From assembly GCA_036939975.1 (NCBI GenBank), contig JALLPB010000438.1, positions 1-15,823 of the forward strand: 15,823 bases of DNA, in the 5' to 3' direction. The notes below the pieces were generated by a model. It was not told the DNA's origin and did no database searches. It saw only the letters and a list, made by a program, of their open reading frames with translations. Shown here one piece after another: positions 9,192 to 15,823 of this stretch (the stretch's first letter is position 1; the number at the start of each line of letters is the position of its first letter). The position numbers and the translations under genes are program-made. The stretch comes from Cyclostephanos tholiformis (taxonomy: Eukaryota; Bacillariophyta; Thalassiosirophyceae; Thalassiosirales; Thalassiosiraceae).

Positions 9192-10820
9192 TCATTTCTC
9201 CTTGCTCATCGACCTCACCCTCTCCTCCTGCTCGTGATTCGCCTGTTCCTTCGATACGATGGCCGCATCCGCCTTCCTCGCCGCATCGCCGTGTACTTTC
9301 CCATAAATGAAACTCCTCGCGCCCCTGTCCCAATCGCTGTTGAGCATGCCGTAAACGAGACTGTCCCTATTCGCGTCCTTCACGATCATGTGCTTCAATA
9401 GCTCCCCCTCCAACGTGAAACCTAGACGATTCGACCATCGCTTACCCTTGACGTCCTGCGAATCGACGCACATTTGCACTCGTCGGTATCCGTAGGCGAA
9501 GAGGCGATCGAGCAATAGGAAATACGCCTCCATAACCTCGACGGAATCGTCCACGTACGGCCCGACGATGGGGAGTTCCATTTGCAAACGTAAATTCTTG
9601 GGATCGTCGCCCGTCAAATGAACGACCCCCGTTAGTTTATCGGTGATCGAATTCACGATCGCGAATCCCGCCTCGTCCGGTCCAAGTCGGAACACGTCCG
9701 ACTCGATGAGGGATTTCTCATCCTCGAACGGACCGTGATCGAGGAAGCACCATACCTCGTGTGGATCGTACGATTTGTATTCGCCGATCGATCTCCCGGA
9801 CGTGATCTCGTACAAATCGCGCGAGTGACGGTCGACGTCCAGCGGTTCCAAACGACAAGTCCTCCCGATGATATCGTGCGGACGCTCATGATGGAGTTTG
9901 GCGTATTTCTCGTCGCACTCGTGAGATTTTCCGGACAGCGATTCGTACATGCGCGCGTAGGAAAATCGATATTGTAGGGTGGTACGATTTCCGCATCCAG
10001 CGAACGCTCGGGCATATGCCTCGAAGCGATGGTAGGGTCGACCGCCCAATATGGGTCCTTGAGGATGGCGTTGTGATGGAGGGGGTGGTGAGGGGGGATG
10101 GGGGGATGGGGGGTGGGGAGAGGGGAGGCGAAATTAAACGACGACGAACGGCGATGGAATGAGTCGGACGGCGTGAGAGTTCGTTAATTTTTTTTTTTCA
10201 ACGCGATTCGAAAAATATCGTCATCCACTCGTTCTCGGTTTCCATTTATCGGATTTTTACCCACCTCCCGGTACGTCCTGACACCTGAGATACGCGGCCT
10301 TGTAATTCTCCATGTATCCAAATACGTCCGGCGTACCCCCCGTCGGCGGTCCCGCCATCATCAGCATCCGCGTCAATGGCGTCGTCGTCGTCGTCGTCGT
10401 CGTCGTCGCATCGTCCCCCATCGTCGCCCGATGGGTGCATTTTCGGTCTTCCATCATCCAATCCCTCATGTCCAATAATCTATCCATCAGCAGCGCCCTG
10501 CCCCTCCTCCGACTCACGCCGTCCGGCGCGCATGCGCTAACGCCCCCCAGCCTCGATTGCTGTTCGATCCTCCTCCACGTCCCCCCGAGCGTCAACAGCG
10601 TCAATATCGCGCATATCGTCAACGCGAACGTTAATACGCCGAAATATATCCCGAGTCGTTGGGCCCGGGGCATGTCCGATAGGCCGAACATCGACAGTAC
10701 GTCCTCGAGGGACGATATGGACGACGTTATCGTCGATAGCGATTGCTTGATCTTGTCGTAGTCGGAGAGGGGATGATGGGGAAGGATATCGTCCTCGATG
10801 ACGATTGGAGTCGGCATCAT
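9192..10820 (-). CDS. Membrane-anchored GNAT-family (RimJ/RimL-like) N-acetyltransferase
   Basis: Exon 1 is 10820-10265 and exon 2 is 10057-9192. The 207-base intron (GTGGGT...TCAAG, phase 1) has a strong C-rich tract before its acceptor. The product is 473 residues, and the joint reads DVPG-GPILGGRPYHRF. The N-terminal half has a single hydrophobic span at about 56-78 followed by WRR, a basic region (103-109) and a nine-Thr run (139-147). The GNAT domain lies at about 250-428: GRTCRLEPLDVDRHSRDLYE, then a motif-A region with VEVMEAYFLLLDRLFAYGYRR, then RWSNRLGFTLEGELL and the C-terminal DANRDSLVYGMLNSDW. These blocks match the RimJ/RimL-like group that transfers acetyl from acetyl-CoA to amines. 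The usual R/QxxGxG/A acetyl-CoA loop is not clear (GPYVDDSVEV stands in its place), so activity is unproven. The substrate is unknown. The start is the first ATG of the open frame; a G/C tract lies immediately upstream. The C-terminus is Lys/Glu-rich and charged. Confidence 0.82.
10092..10118 (+). repeat. G-quadruplex-type motif in an intron
   Basis: Four G runs (6, 6, 6 and 4 bases at 10092-10097, 10100-10105, 10108-10113 and 10115-10118) are separated by one- or two-base loops, the textbook intramolecular G-quadruplex pattern. A further G4 follows at 10122-10125. On the sense strand of the acetyltransferase gene this is the C-rich pyrimidine tract before the acceptor. Confidence 0.75.
10381..10408. 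repeat. (GTC)9 trinucleotide microsatellite
   Basis: Nine uninterrupted GTC units lie on the + strand. On the coding (-) strand they read as ACG codons and encode the nine-Thr run of the acetyltransferase gene's N-terminal half. Such runs change length by slippage in whole codons. Confidence 0.9.
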
Positions 10821-11372
10821 GTCTCCGGGGGGGGGGGGGCGGGGGGCTTGGAAATGATACACGGGATTGATGAGGGGAAAACGATATGCGATGATCGATT
10901 GTTTATGATGTACCTAGTATCCCATGACGATCGATTCGGTGCGATTTGATGAATGGGTAGGTTTGTAGTGTGCAGGTTTCTTCCTCCTTCGTCCTCCCCT
11001 GTTTTTTCACCTCATGGTCGTTGTGTGGTGTCAAGTGCCACCACATGAATGGTACTATACTATATCGTAGTACAATACGACATGGCTCTGTGTCATTGGT
11101 GGGGGTGAGGGCGGGCGTGTTGATATGTGACATACTAATTCTCACTTTTCATCTCAGTTTAGAGGAGGGGAGTGTGTTCGATAGTACTAATTGGTACCTG
11201 GCGGGAAAAGTAGATTCTCTCAAGCATCATCCTGTGTTTTGTTGTGTGAGTGTGGTGGTGTCATGCGTTTTCTTCCTTTCCTCTCCTCTCTCTATTGTCT
11301 TCAATTACTATAATATCAATTCACCCACTAAGTAATCGGAAGCCCAGCGTGAGAAGAAAGTATCCAACGACG
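10821..11372. promoter_or_regulatory. Divergent promoter region, acetyltransferase / lumen protein
   Basis: These 552 bases lie between two divergently transcribed genes. A 13-base G run (10827-10839) followed by C and six more G lies just upstream of the acetyltransferase ATG. No clear TATA box or known motif is visible. Part of this stretch may be untranslated leader, possibly with a leader intron on the + side, but I cannot place splice sites. Confidence 0.45.
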
Positions 11373-12493
11373 ATGCGAGCCGCGACGATACTACTCGGGA
11401 TGCTCGGGACGTTATTTTCCCACACTCGTCCCGCGTCGTCCTTCCGAACGCATCATCGTCCGACGCCAACGACGGCGGCCGCCACGGCCGGGACCGTTCG
11501 CGTTAATCGGGATCGCGGCGTCGTCGTCATCATCCTCGGCGCGACGACGGAGGAGTTCATCGCGTCGTCGTATTCGTCGTCGTCGCACCCTCGCGACGCG
11601 ATCGAATGCGACGAATACGACGACGACGGCCGCCTCGCCGCCGCATCGACCACTTCCATCATCGCCACGAGGCGGTCGTTCGCGGAGGACGGGATTACGA
11701 GGATGATTACGATGTTCGCATCCCTATTGTCGTCGTCGTCGTCGTCGTCGTCTCCCGCGAACGCGAGCGGCGGCGCCACGGCGGGTGGCGCCTACTTGCT
11801 CTCCGGTACGTCCGTCGTACGATGATGCGCTCGTCGCTTATTGCGGCGATATATTGTGCCCCCCCCCCCCCCCCCCCGTTTTGACATGTCATATGTTCAT
11901 TCTCATTAGCAAAGCAGCGTTACAACAAGCGCGTACTAGCCGGGATAAAATCCTTCCTCACGCTCGATGCAAGGTGAGGAGTGGTCCAGAGTAGGATGTG
12001 GGGGAATCATACGTCATACACGCGTGCGTCAACTCTTGCCAAGGGGCACTAATCCTTCCTTTTCTGTTCGTCATTCCAATAGGGATTTGGGCGAAGTGAA
12101 TGCCTTCCTGGCATCGTCCGAGGAGGGTGGATGGGAGGATTTGAGCGCCGCGGGATGTGAGCATTATCGTTCCTTCGTATTATATTTTCGTGGTATTATC
12201 CAGTCGTGATTGTTGACCTCTAATTATTCTCGTCTTGTTTTCCTCTCTCCTTCCTTTCTTTGCCAGATTTGCTCTCCAATGCATTCCGAACTAGCTCGAC
12301 TAAGGCACCGGACGCATTGCCATCCGTCAAGAAGTGGAAGGCATTCGCCAAGGAAATCGAATCGCTGAAACTCGCATCGACCAAGAAGAATGCCGAAAGG
12401 GTCCTATCGTCCTACGCGAGCGCATTGGAAAAATTGGACGACTACTTGGCGGCGGTGGAGCTGCCATCGGTGATGGAGTTGAGACAAATGTAG
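11373..12493 (+). CDS. PsbQ/Psb31-like thylakoid lumen protein of photosystem II (probable)
   Basis: Exons are 11373-11805, 11910-11973, 12083-12156 and 12267-12493. The introns are 104, 109 and 110 bases (donors GTACGT, GTGAGG, GTGAGC; all acceptors AG; phases 1, 2, 1). The product is 265 residues. Targeting is in three steps: an N-terminal signal peptide (MRAATILLGMLGTLF), an ASSF plastid cleavage motif at 21-24, and a twin-arginine lumen signal (TRRSF, R100-R101) followed by MITMFASLL, eight Ser and PANAS, the likely lumenal cleavage site near 131. The mature domain (about 132-265) is predicted to form four helices: KQRYNKRVLAGIKSFL, the segment with WEDLSAAGYLLSNAFR, PSVKKWKAFAKEIESL, and a last helix ending LDDYLAAVELPSV. 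This pattern resembles the PsbQ-like/Psb31 extrinsic proteins that stabilise the water-oxidising side of photosystem II in diatoms. Exact orthology is not settled by eye. The reading phase closes at every joint and LSAAGY forms across the last one. Confidence 0.8.
11728..11752. repeat. TCG trinucleotide run coding for polyserine
   Basis: A run of TCG codons encodes eight consecutive Ser residues inside the twin-arginine lumen signal of the PsbQ/Psb31-like protein, between the hydrophobic stretch and the PANAS cleavage region. Confidence 0.85.
11859..11877. repeat. C19 homopolymer in an intron
   Basis: Nineteen consecutive C lie in the first intron of the lumen protein gene, about 30 bases before the acceptor, where they form part of the pyrimidine tract. 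Long homopolymers are prone to assembly and sequencing length error. Confidence 0.9.
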
Positions 12494-12947
12494 AATATTA
12501 TGGTAGGCATAACCATATACTTGTCTATATATATATATATTTTTTTTGGATCCTTGATTGGATAAATTTTGAATAGAATTGTTTCTCCATAGAAAAATAA
12601 TAAAGTGGTGTGAAGGTGGACGGGCGTCCTATGAGCTCCGAGGGATTCGAACACATTGCAATATTATGTATTCATGGACGACAACGGCTTCTTTGTTGCC
12701 ATGGTATAATGATCAGACAAGTCCGATATCCTTGTCGACGCCCCAACCATCGGTATGCATCACCCATTAGTTCATGTCTATAATAAGCACTATGCACCAC
12801 AACACTAAGATTCATGCTTCGCGAGATTGGACCAGAAATAATATAATAATATTCATCGCAAGGCATACATCGAGTTCAATTGAATTAGATACGCGATTCT
12901 TATTACGTCTACAGAGTTTGACCAGCGTAATTAATCATCCATCTTTC
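12494..12947. other. Convergent intergenic region
   Basis: These 454 bases hold the 3' ends of the lumen protein gene (+) and the beta-helix gene (-). They include a short TA repeat followed by a T run near 12525-12548. A tRNA B-box-like string on the - strand (12642-12654) is not backed by a foldable tRNA. No protein gene is seen. Confidence 0.5.
12599..12604 (+). terminator. Candidate polyadenylation signal AATAAA
   Basis: A canonical AATAAA lies 106 bases after the stop of the lumen protein gene, on the same strand. The placement fits a short 3' UTR, but chance occurrence is possible. Confidence 0.35.
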
Positions 12948-15667
12948 TTACAAGCGGCTTCGTGCTATCCCTACCAACGAGTCTTCCACCATCCGAACGT
13001 CCCTCCTGACGTCGTCGGCTTCCTTCCTCGTCATCAACACCACGGGATCCCTCTCGGCGTTAATGTGCACGTCTCCGTAGCCCGGGACGGTGGCCGCGCC
13101 GCGGACGTCGTCGCGAGACTTGCTATCGTACACCCTCTTGGCGTGGTCGGTTTCCAATTCGACGCATTTTCGAAGGAGGGCGGAGAGTACGACGTCATCG
13201 CCGTTGATTGCGTTCCCATCGTCTCCGCCGACACCGAGGAGTATCGTCGGGAGCTCCCTTAGCAAGGTCCGGCGCTGATGTTCCCACGACTCGTTGTCGT
13301 TCGAGTGGGACGCCTCGTTCCATGGTAGGACGGGCCAATTCACGGTCGGCTTCGTGGTGGGCGCGACGACCACGGCGGCGGTCGCAGAGGGGATGCCCCC
13401 TCCCAATCCGACGCGACGAAGCGCCTCGGTCGCGATCAACGAACCCTTCGTATCGATCGCGAGCTTGACCAATCGATCCAGCAATCCGCGCAACGCGTAC
13501 CTCTGGAGGGCGGCATTGTACGCCCTAATACCGATCAGTCGGCCTTGCTCCGTAAGCTGATTGGCGCCGAGACCGACGATGGCCCTATCCGTCCTGTACG
13601 GCGGGATCTTCTTCGCATCCCCCCCCACCGCCGACGACGACGACGAGCGTGCATCCCGACCATTACCGGCATGTACCAACGCATCCCTCGCGTCCGATAT
13701 CATATCCATGACGCCCGCCCTGAGAATCTTCCATCCGGTGTAAAAGTCGTGACGCCTCGCCGTCCTCCTGTTCGCGAACTTGACCTCGCTCCTAGCGATG
13801 GTGTACGGACTGTAATGCAATAACCAACCGGGAGATAGTTGATTCATCCCCCCCGGCCCGTCCGTGATAAGCGAGAAGGGGAACGTTATTCGCTGGGGCG
13901 GCAGCTGCACGCCCGCGGCGATTATGGAGTACGGGGCCGAGGTGAGGTCGACGGGGAATTTGATGACGCATCCCAATCCCCAGAACTTAAGGGAATAGCA
14001 TGAATTATACACGGAAGTTAAAAAAAGGGGGGAGGAATTCGACGCGAGGTGAGATCGATTCGAGGAATATATAAGGCACGTACACGAATCGATTAACGGA
14101 AATCACATCGAAGGGTAGAGATGAGGTTGTTCGAAATTTCCCCTCCCCCCCCCCCCCCCCCCCCCCCTCCACACACACACACACTCACCGTGCCCTCCCC
14201 GACGCTAGTTTCCTGATCGGGTATGCGCCCCGTGTGATTGCTACCGACGTTGCTACCGTACCCCACGTTCCCCCTCCCCAACGGCCACAATATCCCGATC
14301 AAAAGGCTCTGATGATGACTGTTCGCATTCGGACCGAATAGGGTACAATGAACCTCGCCACCGCTAACGTGCGAGTCCGGACCGTAAGCGGAATTGGCCG
14401 TTAGACTGTGCGGACCGACCTCGGCCCGTTCCATCAGCACTACCCGCCTCACATCGGAATTGGACGTAACGTTCGAATTCCACTGCAATAGCGCGTTCAT
14501 CGCGGTGGAACCGTCGCGCACGGAGGAGCGGGGCAATAATATCGACGAAATCACGCTCGTGGCCGAGTCGATCGACGAGTGGGGTAGGAGATGGACGTGT
14601 CGAACCCGCGGCGTGTGCCGTACCGACGAATGCGGACATAGTACGTTCATGATATTCGTCGTCGCGTCGTGAGCTTCGTCGTCGCCGACCCCTCCTACTC
14701 CTCCTCCTCCTCCCGATCGATCGTATTCGTTCGTGGGGATCATCGACGTCGGATCGAGGAGCAAGGACGGCCTCGTCCTCGCGCCGTCGCCGCCGTGCGC
14801 ATCCATATTCAACACACGACAAACGTCGATCATCGTGCATTCGACTTTGATATTGCATACCCTGCCACCCCCCGCCTCTGGACCGAATTCGACATCCATC
14901 GATCCATCGCGCATGTCGAAGTTGCATACTTCCCGGCTCGACTTGACGTCCGACGTTGGGCACGATATCGTCCCGCATCCGATCACCGAGGCGCGCGACA
15001 TGACGTGGGTATCGGATATTTCGACATTGGCGTGGACGGAACATCCGGGTTCGAGTATGGAATCGCGCACGAGGCCGTTGTTCGTGACGCCGATGACGTC
15101 GCCCAACATCGCGGTGGCGCCCGGGGACGACGAGGAGGAGGAGGTGGAGGATGGTGCGGTGGCGGGGACGGACGACGACGACGTATTAGTGCGATCGATA
15201 CGAACTCCGAGGACGACGCGTCCGCCGAGGCGATTGTTCCTGTATTGCGCGATCAGCGCGTCCGACGCGTCCGTATCGTTATCGCACCCGGAGCGCGCGA
15301 GGTACATGATGTAGATCGCAGTCGAGGCCCCCGAGCCGCCGTCGACGACGTCGTTTTCGTTCACGGGACGATTGCCGCACCTCGTTGGATCGAATAATGC
15401 GTCGTATTCGTTTTTCGTGGGCGGTCGAAGGACGTAGTGGGATGTCATCGTCGTCGACGACGATGACTTGCGGGGGGCGTCGTCGTCGTCCTCGTCGTCG
15501 TTATCGACGATGTCGGGTAAGGCGAGGACCGTGCCGCCCGGGGACGATGCGGCATGATCGTCGAGGGCCGATAGGATTCGACGTGTACGATCGAGATAGG
15601 CGTGGCGGATATTACGGCTACGGCGGAAGGGACGGAGGACGAGGTCGTCAGCGGCGGCGGCGGTCAT
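12948..15667 (-). CDS. Large left-handed beta-helix (hexapeptide-repeat) protein, DUF4954-like
   Basis: Exon 1 is 15667-14189 and exon 2 is 13985-12948. The 203-base intron (GTGAGT...TTAAG) is phase 0. The product is 838 residues. Residues 1-185 are variable, with Asp and Ser runs. From about 186 to 450 there are irregular hexapeptide-type turns (VRDSILEPGCSVHANVEISD, SSVRDGSTAMNALLQ, ERAEVGPHSL) typical of a trimeric LpxA-like beta helix. A very conserved-looking block follows: LFGPNANSHHQSLLIGILWP, GRGNVGYGSNVGSNHTGR, PDQETSVGEGT, then across the splice FWGLGCVIKFPVDL, APYSIIAAGV, PFSLI and LSPGWLLHYSPY. I recall this block from bacterial DUF4954-type proteins, whose reaction is not established. 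The C-terminal part is helical (RLIGIRAYNAALQRYALRGLL). No signal peptide or membrane span is visible, so a cytosolic location is likely. The sense strand of the intron has TG repeats and a G23 run just after the donor. The start ATG at 15667 has a good purine context and ends a long open frame. Confidence 0.82.
14145..14184. repeat. C23 homopolymer plus CA dinucleotide repeat in an intron
   Basis: Twenty-three C (14145-14167) are followed shortly by about seven CA units (14170-14184) on the + strand. They read as TG repeats and a long G run on the transcribed sense strand of the beta-helix gene, directly after its 5' splice site. Confidence 0.9.
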
Positions 15668-15823
15668 GGTTCGTGGCGATTTTATTTTGTTTTTTTATAT
15701 TCGTATGCAGTTACGACGGCCGGCACAGCAGGGGGCTGATAAGAAGTATGAATCTCTCCCGCCCCCTCAATAAAAAAAGATAAAAGAGTATCCACCACCT
15801 CCCAAAAACGTAGGCCGACTCAT

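Noticed and set aside
12640..12715. tRNA B-box match (GTTCGAATCC) on the - strand
   Set aside because: The T stem has several mismatches and no matching 5' acceptor arm or A box is found, so it is a chance match or a heavily decayed tRNA-like sequence.
15385..15783. A 132-codon Arg-rich + strand frame
   Set aside because: It is the antisense shadow of the start of the beta-helix gene; the Arg richness comes from reading its TCG/CGA codons on the other strand.
15767..15823. An 18-residue ATG frame on the - strand at the window edge
   Set aside because: It is too short to support. It might be an upstream frame in the leader of the beta-helix gene or belong to a neighbour outside the window.
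1..15823. Search for transposons, CRISPR arrays, phage or toxin-antitoxin systems
   Set aside because: No transposase, reverse transcriptase, long terminal repeats or spaced direct repeats were seen; the gene content is that of ordinary nuclear eukaryotic DNA.

Overview
The window looks like nuclear DNA of a diatom, most likely a centric one. The evidence is a fucoxanthin-chlorophyll type light-harvesting protein whose plastid presequence has a diatom-style cleavage region (alanines followed by Phe), and a second plastid protein with a signal peptide, an ASSF motif and a twin-arginine lumen signal. The genes have short GT-AG introns (92-261 bases). Typical eukaryotic proteins are present (EB1, a 20S proteasome beta subunit). 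No bacterial operon, tRNA, rRNA, transposon or CRISPR array was recognised. The species assignment is inference.

Layout, left to right: (1) light-harvesting protein, + strand, 294-1103, one intron; (2) EB1 microtubule plus-end protein, - strand, 1925-3615, two introns; (3) proteasome subunit beta type-2, + strand, 4068-4937, one intron; (4) a 907-residue low-complexity protein of unknown function, + strand, 5909-8830, two introns; (5) a membrane-anchored GNAT-type acetyltransferase, - strand, 9192-10820, one intron; (6) a PsbQ/Psb31-like thylakoid lumen protein, + strand, 11373-12493, three introns; (7) a large left-handed beta-helix protein resembling the bacterial DUF4954-type family, - strand, 12948-15667, one intron. 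All exon joins were worked out by hand from splice signals, reading phase and, where possible, family conservation across the joint.

Genes 1/2, 4/5 and 6/7 are convergent. Genes 2/3 and 5/6 are divergent and probably share short promoter regions. The genes do not form a pathway. Two serve the photosynthetic apparatus (1 and 6); the others serve the cytoskeleton, protein turnover, acetylation and unknown roles. The right part, from about 10 kb, is rich in TCG/ACG-type trinucleotide runs and long C/G tracts, in coding sequence as well as introns.

I see no clear new multi-gene system. The best leads are the twin short motif in the 907-residue protein, the membrane-tethered GNAT, the bacterial-looking beta-helix protein in a eukaryotic genome, and the unusual acidic tail of EB1.
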